From positions 1 to 37,126 of the forward strand of contig NZ_BQKV01000017.1 of assembly GCF_022180365.1 (NCBI RefSeq): a stretch of 37,126 nucleotides of DNA. The letters are read 5' to 3'. Below are positions 1 through 8,902 of the stretch, piece by piece. The notes beneath the pieces were generated by a model that did not search any database, had not been told where the DNA came from, and worked only from the letters and a program-made list of their open reading frames with translations. Within the stretch, counting starts at the first letter, position 1; every line of letters begins with the position of its first letter. A program made the translations under genes and the position numbers. The stretch comes from Faecalibacterium gallinarum. GTDB lineage: Bacteria > Bacillota > Clostridia > Oscillospirales > Ruminococcaceae.

Positions 1-69
1 CATTCCCTGGCTGCGAAGCTCTATTATTTCCTTCTCGTGTTCCTGAATGTGGCTGTATTTTCTGGGCAT
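1..69 (-). CDS. IS3-like transposase OrfA, N-terminal fragment cut by window edge
   Basis: A minus-strand frame begins with ATG at 69 and runs off the window at 1, giving 23 codons (MPRKYSHIQEHEKEIIELRS, then QGM). The start is fixed by an AGGAGG eight bases upstream. The peptide resembles the first residues of the short helix-turn-helix OrfA proteins of IS3-type elements common in Clostridia, which open with a basic MARKY-like stretch followed by an acidic helix. The rest of the gene, and any OrfB with the integrase core, would lie to the left of the window. Identification rests on a very short peptide and on memory of the family, so it is moderate; an unrelated small helix-turn-helix protein remains possible. 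Confidence 0.55.
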   Translation of the reverse strand, partial: MPRKYSHIQEHEKEIIELRSQGM

Positions 70-110
70 AGCAAAGACCTCCTGTAGTAGTTTTATTCTA
101 CCACAGGAGG
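70..110 (-). promoter_or_regulatory. Hairpin sequestering the transposase ribosome binding site
   Basis: The arms CCTCCTGT (78-85) and ACAGGAGG (103-110) are perfect complements, extended after one mismatch by GTAG (87-90) and CTAC (98-101). On the minus strand the arm nearer the gene contains the AGGAGG of the transposase, so a transcript that includes both arms hides the ribosome binding site. Insertion sequences commonly use this to prevent expression from outside transcription. On the plus strand the hairpin is followed by CTTCTTTTTTC and could also stop transcription. Confidence 0.6.
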
Positions 111-149
111 CCTTCTTTTTTCATTGTCTACTTTTACTGGAGCGGTTCA

Positions 150-193
150 CCTTTTCCAGGAGCGGAGCCTTTTTTATTGAATTGTGCGCTCGC
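150..193 (-). other. Apparent half of the ilv operon terminator, interrupted by the IS
   Basis: Just after the ilvD stop the minus strand reads AAAAAAGGCTCCGCTC, the usual first arm of an intrinsic terminator. No complementary GAGCGGAGCC plus T run follows before the proposed insertion sequence end at 149. The simplest reading is that the element inserted in the loop and separated the arms. It is also possible that this is only a chance AT/GC-rich stretch. Confidence 0.4.
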
Positions 194-1852
194 TTACTTG
201 AGCACCGCGCCCAGGTTGGCGCTGGTGACCATCCGGGCGTAGCGGGACAGCCAGCCGGTCTTGATGTTGGCCTCGGGGGCGACGTACTTCGCCTTCCGCT
301 GGGCCAGAACCTCGTCCGGGACTTCCAGGGTGATCTTGGCATTGGGGATGTCGATGGAGATCAGATCCCCTTCCTCAATCAGGCCGATGGGGCCGCCGGA
401 AGCTGCCTCCGGGCTGACGTGGCCGATGGCCGCGCCGCGGGATGCGCCCGAGAACCGACCGTCGGTGATCAGGGCCACGGTGGTGTCCAGCTTCATGCCC
501 GCCAGAGCCGAGGTGGGGTTGAGCATCTCCCGCATGCCGGGGCCGCCCTTGGGGCCCTCGTACCGGATGACCACCACATCCCCCGGCACGATCTTGCCCG
601 CGTAGATGGCCGCAATGGCGGTCTCCTCGCTGTCAAAGACCCGAGCCGGGCCGGTGTGCTGCTGCATCTCGGGGGCCACGGCGCTCCGCTTGACCACGCA
701 GCCGTCCGGCGCAATGTTGCCCCAGAGGATCTGCAGGCCGCCGGTGGTGCTGTAGGGGTTGTCGATGGGCCGGATGGCCTTCTCGTTCAGGATATGGGCG
801 CCCTGGATGTTCTCGCCCAGGGTCTTGCCGGTGACGGTCATCACGTCCAGATCCAGCAGGCCCTTCTTGGCCAGCTCGGCCTGAACGGCGGGGATGCCGC
901 CTGCCGCGTAGAGGTCGGGCATATGGGTGGGGCCGGCCGGGGCCAGGTGGCAGAGGTTGGGGGTCTTGGCGCTGATCTCGTTGAAGAGGGCCAGGTCGAT
1001 GGGTACCCCTGCCTCATAGGCGATGGCCAGCAGGTGCAGCACCGTGTTGGTGGAGCAGCCCAGGGCCATGTCGCAGGCCAGAGCGTTCCGGATGGACCGC
1101 TCGTTGATGATCTGCCGGGCGGTGACGCCCTTCTTCACCAGTTCCATGATGGCCATGCCGGCATGCTTGCCCAGATGGAGCCGCTTGGAGTAGACGGCGG
1201 GAATGGTGCCGTTGCCGGGCAGGGCGATGCCGATGGCCTCGCACAGGCAGTTCATGCTGTTGGCGGTGTACATGCCCGAGCAGCTGCCGCAGCTGGGGCA
1301 GCAGTTGCAGGTGCAGTCCTCCAGCTGATCCTCGGTGATCATGCCGGCTTTATAGGCGCCCACGGCCTCGAACATCTTGGAGAGGCTGACCTCCTCGCCG
1401 CCGTAGCTGCCCGCCAGCATGGGGCCGCCGGAGCAGACCACCGCGGGGATATCCATCCGCACTGCGGCCATCACCATGCCGGGGACGATCTTATCGCAGT
1501 TGGGCACCAGAACCAGGCCGTCCAGCTGGTGGGCCATGAACATGGTCTCCACGCTGTCGCAGATCAGCTCGCGGCTGGCCAGGCTGTACTTCATGCCCAC
1601 ATGGCCCATGGCGATGCCGTCGCAGACGCCAATGGCCGGGATCAGAATGGGGGTGCCGCCCGCCATCTCGACGCCCGCTTTGACGGCGTCGGCCAGCTTG
1701 TCCAGGTTCATGTGGCCGGGCACGATCTCACTGTAAGCCGAAACCACGCCGATCAGGGGGCGGTCCAGCTCTTCGGGGGTGTAGCCCAGGGCGTAAAACA
1801 GGCTTCGGTTGGGGGCGCGCTCCGAGCCTTTGGTCACGTTGTCGCTTCTCAT
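194..1852 (-). CDS. ilvD: Dihydroxy-acid dehydratase
   Basis: The 552-residue product catalyses dehydration of 2,3-dihydroxy-isovalerate and 2,3-dihydroxy-3-methylvalerate to the 2-oxo acids that precede valine and isoleucine. It shows the IlvD/Edd signatures: [10 protein letters not shown] near residue 75, [11 protein letters not shown] around 116-126 with Cys119, Asp120 and Lys121 at the cluster and Mg site, and [19 protein letters not shown] near 190. The segment [10 protein letters not shown] near 41-50 resembles the E. coli type that lacks a Cys here, which suggests an oxygen-labile [4Fe-4S] enzyme. The chosen ATG at 1852 lies seven bases after AGGAGG; an in-frame ATG at 1876 has no comparable site. 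It is the last gene of the ilvB-ilvN-ilvC-ilvD operon, 89 bases after ilvC and behind a hairpin that may reduce its expression. Confidence 0.97.
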   Translation of the reverse strand: MRSDNVTKGSERAPNRSLFYALGYTPEELDRPLIGVVSAYSEIVPGHMNLDKLADAVKAGVEMAGGTPILIPAIGVCDGIAMGHVGMKYSLASRELICDSVETMFMAHQLDGLVLVPNCDKIVPGMVMAAVRMDIPAVVCSGGPMLAGSYGGEEVSLSKMFEAVGAYKAGMITEDQLEDCTCNCCPSCGSCSGMYTANSMNCLCEAIGIALPGNGTIPAVYSKRLHLGKHAGMAIMELVKKGVTARQIINERSIRNALACDMALGCSTNTVLHLLAIAYEAGVPIDLALFNEISAKTPNLCHLAPAGPTHMPDLYAAGGIPAVQAELAKKGLLDLDVMTVTGKTLGENIQGAHILNEKAIRPIDNPYSTTGGLQILWGNIAPDGCVVKRSAVAPEMQQHTGPARVFDSEETAIAAIYAGKIVPGDVVVIRYEGPKGGPGMREMLNPTSALAGMKLDTTVALITDGRFSGASRGAAIGHVSPEAASGGPIGLIEEGDLISIDIPNAKITLEVPDEVLAQRKAKYVAPEANIKTGWLSRYARMVTSANLGAVLK

Positions 1853-1867
1853 CGGAATAACCTCCTC

Positions 1868-1915
1868 GAAAAACAAAGCGCCGGCTCCGGCGGCAGATGC
1901 GTCGAAGCCGGCGTT
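1868..1915 (-). terminator. Intercistronic hairpin with U-rich tail between ilvC and ilvD
   Basis: On the minus strand, AACGCCGGCT (1906-1915) pairs with AGCCGGCGCT (1877-1886) and is followed by TTGTTTTTC. It has the form of an intrinsic terminator but lies inside the operon, directly ahead of the ilvD ribosome binding site. It probably lowers ilvD relative to upstream genes or protects the ilvC mRNA end. Confidence 0.55.
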
Positions 1916-1941
1916 TCGCGGGTTGTAAATAGGGGGAGAGC

Positions 1942-3012
<1,071 letters not shown>

Positions 3013-3048
3013 CTATTTTTCGGCCCGCATCGGGGCGGAAAATCAGGC

Positions 3049-3621
3049 TCAGCGGGGGCAGCAGGTGCCGGGCAGAGGCAGCTGGGCCGCCCGGATCTCC
3101 TGGGCGGGCTTCTGCATGTGCTGGTGCATCCCGCCCCGCTCCAGGGCGGTGACGCCGGTGCGGCACTGCTCCAGAATGGTGTACCCCTCGAACATCAAGA
3201 GGAACGCATCGATCTTCTGGGGTTTGCCGGTCAGCTCAAAGACCATGCTGTCGGGGGACAGGTCGATGATCTTGGCCTTGTAGATGCTGGCGATCTCCCG
3301 CAGCTCGGCCCGGTTGGCCACGGTGGCGGCCACTTTCAAAAGCAGCAGCTCCCGCTGCAGGGTCTTGGCCTCGTCCAAGACAAAGACCTGGCGGGTCACC
3401 TCCAGCCGCTCGGTCTGGAGCAGCAGCTGCTCCAGCTCCCGCTCGTTGTTGGCCAGGACGGTAATGGTGATCCGGCTGACGGTGGGGTCGTTGGTGGCCG
3501 AAACGGTCAGGCTGTCGATGTTGAAACCCCGGCGGCAGAACAGGCTGGAAACCCGTGCCAGAACGCCGGACTGGTTATCCACCAAAAGGCTGACCACCTT
3601 GCGCTGTACAGTTTGTTGCAT
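3049..3621 (-). CDS. ilvN: Acetolactate synthase small (regulatory) subunit
   Basis: The 190-residue product is the ACT-domain partner of acetolactate synthase, which binds the end-product amino acid and stimulates the catalytic subunit. Residues about 8-85 (VVSLLVDNQSGVLARVSSLF, then CRRGFNIDSLTV) form the N-terminal ACT domain; the second half contains the usual AKIIDLSPDSMVFELTG segment of the C-terminal ALS_ss_C domain. Length is normal for the long form (also called IlvH). It begins 13 bases after the ilvB stop with a GAGGGAGG site, which implies coupled translation with ilvB. The symbol could equally be ilvH. Confidence 0.94.
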   Translation of the reverse strand: MQQTVQRKVVSLLVDNQSGVLARVSSLFCRRGFNIDSLTVSATNDPTVSRITITVLANNERELEQLLLQTERLEVTRQVFVLDEAKTLQRELLLLKVAATVANRAELREIASIYKAKIIDLSPDSMVFELTGKPQKIDAFLLMFEGYTILEQCRTGVTALERGGMHQHMQKPAQEIRAAQLPLPGTCCPR

Positions 3622-3634
3622 GGTTTTCCCTCCC

Positions 3635-5299
3635 TCAATCCATGATGATGTCGTTGATGTCGCCGCCGGCGGGGATCATGGGCAGGACCTTCTCGTCCTT
3701 GTCGATGACACACTCGATCCAGGTGGGGCCCTTGCGGGTCAGTGCCTCGGCGAAAGCGGCCTGGAACTCGGCCAGAGTCTCGCAGTGGTAGCCCTTCAGC
3801 CCGAAGCCCTCGGCCAGCTTGACGTAGTCGGTCTTGCGGTGGGGGTCGGTCTGGGAGTAGCGTTTGCCGTAGAAGCTGGTCTGCCACTGGCGGACCATGC
3901 CCAGCACCTGGTTATTAAAGATAACAGTGATGATGGGCAGCTCGTAGCTGACGGCGGTGCAGGCCTCGTTCAGGTTCATGTGGAAGGAACCGTCGCCGGT
4001 GAACATCACCACCCGCTGATCCCGCCCGAGGGCCATCTGGGCGCCGATGGCGGCGCCGTAGCCAAAGCCCATGGTGCCCAGGCCCCCGCTGGTGATGAAC
4101 CCGCGGCTCTTGGCGTGGCGCAGGTACTGGGCGGCCCACATCTGGTGCTGGCCTACGTCGGTGACGTAGACGGCCTCGGGGCCGCACTGGCTGCACACCT
4201 CGCCGATGACCTGGTGGGGCATCAGGCGGCTGGGGTCGGACTTCGGATGGTAGTCGTGGGACTGCCAGTCGTGGATCAGAGCCATCCACTCGTCGTGCTG
4301 GGCGGGCTCGATCATGGGCAGCATGGCCCGCAGGATATAGGCCGCATCCCCCACGATGGACAGGTCGATGTCCACGTTCTTGCCGATCTCGCTGGGGTCG
4401 ATGTCGATCTGGATGATGGTGGCTTTCTTGGCGAAGGTGCTGGGTTTCAGGGCCACACGGTCGGAGAACCGGGTGCCGATGGCGATGACCACGTCGGCCT
4501 CGTTGACGGCCCGGTTGGCGGTGTAGCAGCCGTGCATGCCGATCATGCCCAGATTCAGGGGGTCGCCGTAGGGCACCACACCCGCCGCCATCAGGGTATA
4601 GGTGGCGGGGATGCCGGCCTTGTGAACCAGATCCCGCAGGGGCTGGCAGCTGGCCGCGCTCCGGACGCCGCCGCCAAAGTAGATCAGAGGCCGCTGGGCG
4701 CCGTTGATAATCTCGGCGGCCTGGGCCACCCGCTCCTCGTCAAAGGTAGTGACGGTGCGGATCTGCTCGGGCTGCTGGTGGGTGAACTCGCACTTGTTGG
4801 CGGTGACATCCTTGGGGATATCCACCAGCACCGGGCCCTTGCGGCCGCTCTGGGCGATCCGGAAGGCTGCCCGCATGGTATCGGCCAGATCCTCCACCCG
4901 GCGGACGGTGAAGTTGTGTTTGGTGATGGGCATGGTGATGCCCTCAATGTAGGCTTCCTGGAAGCTGTCCCGGCCCAGCAGGCTGGTGCCTACGTTGCCG
5001 GTAAAGGCCACCATGGGGATGCTGTCCATATAAGCGGTGGCGATGCCGGTGACCAGGTTGGTGGCGCCCGGGCCGCTGGTGGCCAGCACGACGCCGGTGC
5101 GGCCGGTGGCGCGGGCGTAGCCATCCGCTGCATGGGAGGCGCCCTGCTCGTGGGCCGTCAGGATATGGGTGATCCGGTCCGAATTCTTATACAGTTCGTC
5201 GTACAGGTTCAGCACAGCGCCGCCGGGGTAGCCGAAAATTGTATCGACGCCCTGCTCGCAGAGCACCTCGACAAAAATTTGAGAACCGTTCAGCAGCAT
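3635..5299 (-). CDS. ilvB: Acetolactate synthase large (catalytic) subunit
   Basis: The 554-residue thiamine diphosphate enzyme condenses pyruvate with pyruvate or 2-oxobutyrate, the first common step to valine, leucine and isoleucine. The catalytic Glu51 lies in LTAHEQGASHAADGYARATG. The ThDP/Mg motif starts at GDGSFHMNLNE near residue 435 and ends with the NN pair of VIFNN. The central FAD region contains the GTRFSDR element. The ATG at 5299 has GAGAGGAG upstream and gives the family start MLLNGSQIFVEVL; earlier in-frame codons fall within the T-box terminator. It is first in the operon and under T-box control. Confidence 0.97.
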   Translation of the reverse strand: MLLNGSQIFVEVLCEQGVDTIFGYPGGAVLNLYDELYKNSDRITHILTAHEQGASHAADGYARATGRTGVVLATSGPGATNLVTGIATAYMDSIPMVAFTGNVGTSLLGRDSFQEAYIEGITMPITKHNFTVRRVEDLADTMRAAFRIAQSGRKGPVLVDIPKDVTANKCEFTHQQPEQIRTVTTFDEERVAQAAEIINGAQRPLIYFGGGVRSAASCQPLRDLVHKAGIPATYTLMAAGVVPYGDPLNLGMIGMHGCYTANRAVNEADVVIAIGTRFSDRVALKPSTFAKKATIIQIDIDPSEIGKNVDIDLSIVGDAAYILRAMLPMIEPAQHDEWMALIHDWQSHDYHPKSDPSRLMPHQVIGEVCSQCGPEAVYVTDVGQHQMWAAQYLRHAKSRGFITSGGLGTMGFGYGAAIGAQMALGRDQRVVMFTGDGSFHMNLNEACTAVSYELPIITVIFNNQVLGMVRQWQTSFYGKRYSQTDPHRKTDYVKLAEGFGLKGYHCETLAEFQAAFAEALTRKGPTWIECVIDKDEKVLPMIPAGGDINDIIMD

Positions 5300-5360
5300 G
5301 ATCTGTTTCTCCTCTCTCTTTTCGCTGAGTGATAGGGCGGGGAACAGGGGAACGGATAAA

Positions 5361-5400
5361 GAAAAAAGCCTTCGTCCCCTGCAAACCAAGAGACAAAGAC
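5361..5400 (-). terminator. T-box-controlled terminator before ilvB
   Basis: On the minus strand, GTCTTTGTCTC (5390-5400) pairs, with some G-U pairs, with GGGGACGAAGGC (5368-5379), followed by TTTTTTC. It is the terminator alternative of the ilv T-box and ends about 60 bases before the ilvB start. Confidence 0.8.
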
Positions 5401-5650
5401 CTTAACAATAAGCTCTCTGCGGTACCACTCTCGTTGACGCGGCGTTGGGCCGCGCCCGCTCGTAGGCCTCAAACAAGGCCCTGCATGGTAACGGATGCAA
5501 CCGGCTCTGCTTACAAGGACAATGCCCTTCAACAGGCTGCTCCGGGAGGACTTCGCGCACGGCGTGTCTGCTGCCTCGCAGCGCCCGGCAGCTCTCTGAA
5601 AAACAGAGGTCATGCGTTACTTTTTCCCATCAGCGCATTTACATTTGTTG
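5361..5650 (-). promoter_or_regulatory. T-box riboswitch leader of ilvBNCD (probable valine specifier)
   Basis: The minus-strand leader contains the T-box sequence AGAGTGGTACCGC at 5419-5431, followed by the terminator. Upstream it has stem I elements: an AGAGAGC near 5591-5597, the GCTGCGAGGC distal loop segment, and a K-turn pair of strands (CTGATGGG and CCCGGAGC). Placing the specifier relative to the C-helix as in the leu leader gives GTC (Val) at 5549-5551; the base that follows is C, not the usual purine, so CTC (Leu) two bases on cannot be excluded. Uncharged tRNA would stabilise the antiterminator and allow ilv expression. Confidence 0.9.
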
Positions 5651-5656
5651 CAATTT

Positions 5657-5685
5657 ACTATACTAAAAAGTTCCCGTTTTGTCAA
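5657..5685 (-). promoter_or_regulatory. Promoter of the ilvBNCD operon
   Basis: TTGACA (5680-5685) and TATAGT (5657-5662) are 17 bases apart on the minus strand. Transcription should start near 5650, just before T-box stem I. The match to sigma-A consensus is strong. Confidence 0.85.
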
Positions 5686-5739
5686 TCAATACTTTTGTCA
5701 AAGAGAACAAACTACAAGATGAAAAACATTCGTTATCTC

Positions 5740-5768
5740 TTGCAGGAATAAGGGCCCCGGGATATACT
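5740..5768 (+). promoter_or_regulatory. Promoter of the DUF815 ATPase gene
   Basis: TTGCAG (5740-5745) and TATACT (5763-5768) are separated by 17 bases on the plus strand, about 50 bases before the start codon. It is divergent from the ilv promoter, with about 55 bases between the two -35 boxes. Confidence 0.7.
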
Positions 5769-5827
5769 GATAAAGGAACAAACGACTGCCTTTTTGGCGC
5801 AAACCTGGATCAAAGGAAGCTGGTATC

Positions 5828-7039
5828 ATGGAACTGAAAGAATGGAACGCCCGGCTGCACGGGCTTGTGATTTTTCGGGGGCTTTTGGCCGACCCGGTGA
5901 TGGAAAAACTGGTCGCCCTGGTAGATACCGCCGCCCGGCTCGGCTGCACTGCGGCCGCCCTGGCCAGCGCGGCGGGGGAGTTTGAGGCGGCGCTGTTTGA
6001 GACCACCCCCAACTGGAGCGAGTATCTCTCAGCGGCTGTTTTGGAGAGCGAGAATATCTGTGTCCGCCGGTGGGCCCACGGCCAGCACCCGGCGGTGCTG
6101 GAAGGGGCGCTGAAAAGCGAGCTGGACTTTTTGCAGCAGCTGGGCGGCCTGACCCTGGAGGATCTGCTTTCGGCCCTGCCCGAGGCGGAGCGGGCGGCCC
6201 TGGCCTTCCTGCCCCGGTGGGAGACCGCCGAAACCGACCTTGCCGCCGCTTATCTCAAGCGCCTGGACCAGGTGGGCCGCAAGGGGTACGGAATGTTCGC
6301 CAAATACCACGTTTTCACGGTGGACGAGGGCCATCTGGTGCCGGTGAAATACCCCGATCCCCAGCGGCTTTCGGAGCTACCGGGCTACGAGCGGGAGCGG
6401 GAAAAGGTCATCGCCAACACCAAGGCCCTGCTGGCCGGGATGCCTGCCAACAACGTGCTGCTCTACGGCGACGCGGGCACCGGTAAATCCAGCGCCGTCA
6501 AGGCCATCGCCAACGAATACGCCGCCGAGGGCCTGCGGCTGGTGGAGGTCAAGAAGAACCAGCTCTACCAGATCCCCGACCTGATGGATAGCCTGGCGGC
6601 CAACCCCCTCAAGTTTATCCTCTTCATCGACGATCTGAGCTTTACGGCCAACGACGACAACTTCGCCGCCCTCAAGGCCATTCTGGAGGGCAGCGTGGGG
6701 GGCCGGGCCCAGAACATCGCGGTCTATGCCACCTCCAACCGCCGCCACCTGATCAAAGAGACCCTCACCGACCGCACCGGCGATGACATCCACGAGGCCG
6801 ACACCCGCCAGGAGCTCATGAGCCTGTCGGCCCGGTTCGGCCTGACGGTCACCTTTCAGCGGCCGGAGAAGGCCCGGTTCGAGGCCATCCTCACCGAGCT
6901 GGCCAAGCAGTACGGGGTCCAGATGCCTTTGGATCAGCTGCTGGTCAAGGCCGAGGCCTTCGCCATCCGGGCGGGGGGCCGCAGCCCCCGGGTGGCCCGG
7001 CAATTTATCGAGCAGTGCATGGCCGGGGTGCAGAAATAA
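5828..7039 (+). CDS. DUF815-type AAA ATPase
   Basis: The 403-residue protein appears to belong to the DUF815 group of ATP-binding proteins of unknown function. The first 180 residues are helical and poorly characterised. Walker A is GDAGTGKS at 214-221 and Walker B is KFILFIDDLSF at about 262-272. A sensor-1-like YATSNRRHLI follows, then a C-terminal lid with a conserved AGGRSPRVARQFI segment. No signal peptide or membrane segment is seen, so it should be cytoplasmic. The ATG has AAGGAAG ten bases upstream. It is a monocistronic gene between the ilv and ilvA-ridA units and ends at a hairpin shared with the convergent ridA. No function is claimed beyond ATP-driven remodelling, and the link to amino acid synthesis is positional only. 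Confidence 0.85.
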   Translation: MELKEWNARLHGLVIFRGLLADPVMEKLVALVDTAARLGCTAAALASAAGEFEAALFETTPNWSEYLSAAVLESENICVRRWAHGQHPAVLEGALKSELDFLQQLGGLTLEDLLSALPEAERAALAFLPRWETAETDLAAAYLKRLDQVGRKGYGMFAKYHVFTVDEGHLVPVKYPDPQRLSELPGYEREREKVIANTKALLAGMPANNVLLYGDAGTGKSSAVKAIANEYAAEGLRLVEVKKNQLYQIPDLMDSLAANPLKFILFIDDLSFTANDDNFAALKAILEGSVGGRAQNIAVYATSNRRHLIKETLTDRTGDDIHEADTRQELMSLSARFGLTVTFQRPEKARFEAILTELAKQYGVQMPLDQLLVKAEAFAIRAGGRSPRVARQFIEQCMAGVQK

Positions 7040-7071
7040 CCCCACAAACTGGACCATAAATTCCCATACAA

Positions 7072-7116
7072 ATAACAACGCCCCTGCCGGAGAAATGCGG
7101 CGGGGGCGTTGCTTGT
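7072..7116. terminator. Bidirectional hairpin between DUF815 gene and ridA
   Basis: AACGCCCCTGCCG (7077-7089) pairs almost perfectly with CGGCGGGGGCGTT (7098-7110). AT-rich but not pure T tails lie on both sides (GTTATCTTTG on plus, GTTATTTG on minus). It sits between convergent genes and can serve both. Confidence 0.65.
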
Positions 7117-7131
7117 TATCTTTGTGTCAAA

Positions 7132-7506
7132 TTAGTTCCGGACGGCGATGCACTCAATCTCGACCCGGGCGCCCTTGGGGATGGCGGCTACCTGCACGCA
7201 GCTGCGGGCGGGGTAGGGCTCGGCGAACGCCTCGGCATAGACGGCGTTGACCGCTGCGAAGTCGTTGATATCGGCCAGGAAGATCACCGTCTTGACCACG
7301 TTGGCCATGGTCAGCCCGGCCTCGGCCAGGATGGCCTTCAGGTTGGCCAGGCTCTGGCGGGCCTGGGCCTCGATGGTGTCGGCCATGGCGCCGGTGGCGG
7401 GGTCTACGGGGATCTGGCCCGAGACAAAGACCATGTTCCCTAGGTCGATGGCCTGGCTGTAAGGGCCGATGGCGGCGGGGGCGTTCTGGGTGGAAATAAC
7501 CTTCAT
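7132..7506 (-). CDS. ridA: RidA family enamine/imine deaminase
   Basis: The 124-residue protein matches the YjgF/YER057c/UK114 family over its whole length. It contains IGPYSQAIDLGNMVFVSGQI near residues 13-32 and the C-terminal ARSCVQVAAIPKGARVEIE segment with the conserved Arg that binds the substrate carboxylate. RidA hydrolyses the reactive 2-aminoacrylate and 2-aminocrotonate made by PLP-dependent threonine/serine dehydratases, releasing 2-oxo acids. The gene follows ilvA by 37 bases in the same direction with its own AAGGAGAG site, which directly supports that role: it clears the intermediate produced by its neighbour. The product is cytoplasmic and probably trimeric, as in the family. 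Confidence 0.95.
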   Translation of the reverse strand: MKVISTQNAPAAIGPYSQAIDLGNMVFVSGQIPVDPATGAMADTIEAQARQSLANLKAILAEAGLTMANVVKTVIFLADINDFAAVNAVYAEAFAEPYPARSCVQVAAIPKGARVEIECIAVRN

Positions 7507-7543
7507 GTTTCAGCTCTCCTTATTATGGTTTTGAAAAAATGGT

Positions 7544-8749
7544 TCAGGCCCGCTCGGTGACCAGCTGGAACCCGGCTTTGGTCAGCTCGGCCCGGATCTG
7601 CTCGATCTGGGCGGCGTCCCGGGTCTCGAGGCCCAGTTTCAGGAAACAGCTGGCGATGGGCATGTTGGGGTCGGAGCCATCGTACTGGACCGACACCACG
7701 TTGCCGCCGCACTGGGCCACGATCTTGGAGACCAGGGTCAGCTGGCCGGGCTTATCCTCCAGGGCGATCATCAGGTTGGCTTTCCGGCCGCTCATCACCA
7801 GGCCTCGGGTGATGACCCGGTTCAGGATGTTGACGTCAATGTTGCCGCCCGACACCAGGCAGACCACTTTTTTGCCCTCCAGCGGCAGCTTGTGGAAGAG
7901 GGCGGCGGCCACAGATACGGCGCCTGCGCCCTCGGCCACCAGCTTCTGATTCTCCATCAGGGAGAGGATGGCGGCGGCGGTCTCGTCCTCGCTGACGGTG
8001 ACCACCTGGTCCACGTATTTTTCACAGAGCTCATAGGTCAGCTCGCCGGGGGTCTTAACCTGGATGCCGTCGGCAAAGGTGGAGGCGGTGGCCAAGGTCT
8101 GGTACTTGTGTTCCAGCAGCGAGAGGTACATGCTGGGGGCCCCGGCGGACTGGACGCCGTAGACCTTGACCTCCGGCCGGAGGGATTTGATGGCGAAGGC
8201 TACGCCCGAGATCAGGCCGCCGCCCCCGATGGGGACGATCACGGCGTCCAGGTCGGGCAGCTGGTCCAGGATTTCCAGGCCGATGGTGCCCTGGCCCGCG
8301 ATGACCAGCTCGTCGTCGTAGGGGTGGATGAAGGTCATGCCGGTCTCGGCCTGGAGCTCCACGGCCTTGTCATGGGCGTCATCGTAGGTACCGGGCACCA
8401 GACAGACCTCGGCGCCCAGGTGCTTGGTGCTCTCCACCTTCATGATGGGGGCGCCGTCCGGCATGCAGACGATGCTCTTGATCCCCATCCGGGTGGCGGC
8501 CAGGGCCACGCCCTGGGCGTGATTGCCCGCCGAGCAGGCGATGACGCCCTTGGCCCGCTCCTCGGCGGAAAGCTGGCTGATCTTGTAATAAGCGCCCCGG
8601 ACCTTGAAACTGCCGGTGGCCTGCAAGTTCTCGGTCTTGAGGTAAATCTGGCAGTCACTGGCCAGGCGGGGGGCTTCGATCAGGTCGGTTTTGCGGGCGA
8701 CGTCTTTGAGCACAAAGGCGGCGTGGTAGATTTTATCCAGTGTCAGCAT
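7544..8749 (-). CDS. ilvA: Threonine ammonia-lyase with C-terminal ACT domain
   Basis: The 401-residue PLP enzyme deaminates threonine to 2-oxobutyrate, the entry to isoleucine. The PLP lysine is Lys49 in ATGSFKVRGAYYK, and the phosphate-binding GGGGLISG lies near 174-181. Residues about 327-400 form one ACT domain (LMIALEDKPGQLTLVSKIVA), as in the medium-length forms related to TdcB plus ACT; this differs from the 500-residue E. coli IlvA with two ACT-like domains. The start has GGAAG nine bases upstream, a modest site. The gene sits with ilv and leu operons and precedes ridA, so a biosynthetic role is favoured over catabolic use, although the two cannot be separated by sequence alone. Confidence 0.92.
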   Translation of the reverse strand: MLTLDKIYHAAFVLKDVARKTDLIEAPRLASDCQIYLKTENLQATGSFKVRGAYYKISQLSAEERAKGVIACSAGNHAQGVALAATRMGIKSIVCMPDGAPIMKVESTKHLGAEVCLVPGTYDDAHDKAVELQAETGMTFIHPYDDELVIAGQGTIGLEILDQLPDLDAVIVPIGGGGLISGVAFAIKSLRPEVKVYGVQSAGAPSMYLSLLEHKYQTLATASTFADGIQVKTPGELTYELCEKYVDQVVTVSEDETAAAILSLMENQKLVAEGAGAVSVAAALFHKLPLEGKKVVCLVSGGNIDVNILNRVITRGLVMSGRKANLMIALEDKPGQLTLVSKIVAQCGGNVVSVQYDGSDPNMPIASCFLKLGLETRDAAQIEQIRAELTKAGFQLVTERA

Positions 8750-8896
8750 GGTAGTGCAACTTCCTTATCCTGAAAAATAGTCCGGGCGCGGCGCGCCCAC
8801 CCAATGGGAAAAGCGGCCCCTTCTTTTGGGCCCGTGCGGTCGCTCGCACAGACGCGAAAGGAAAGGCCGCTTGCTCCCGGCGGGTACTGCCGGATG
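8750..8896 (-). other. Structured 5' leader of ilvA
   Basis: The predicted ilvA transcript has a leader of about 145 bases. On the minus strand AAGCGGCC (8865-8872) pairs with GGCCGCTT (8810-8817), enclosing a 47-base interior, followed by TTTTCCC. A second hairpin, GGGCGC-GCC-GCGCCC, lies nearer the gene and has TTTTTC shortly after. There is no T-box sequence. It could be an attenuator or only a stable leader. Confidence 0.4.
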
Positions 8897-8902
8897 TTTT
8901 TT

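Larger units (their letters stand above)
1..149 (-). mobile_element. Left end of an IS3-like insertion sequence (partial)
   Basis: The segment holds the OrfA start and a candidate terminal inverted repeat. Read on the minus strand, the repeat begins TGAACCGCTCCAGTAAAAG at 149 and continues to about 125, with the 5'-TG end typical of the IS3 family. The proposed boundary at 149/150 also explains why the terminator after ilvD seems to lose its second arm there. The right end and target duplication are outside the window, so the boundary is inferred. Confidence 0.45.

Noticed and set aside
5640-5700. CodY-type AATTTTCWGAAAATT box at the ilv promoter
   Set aside because: No acceptable match was found there or at the leu, glnA or asnB promoters.
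5329-5751. Small plus-strand frame in the ilv leader region
   Set aside because: The bases are accounted for by the T-box, terminator and promoter on the minus strand; the peptide has no recognisable feature.
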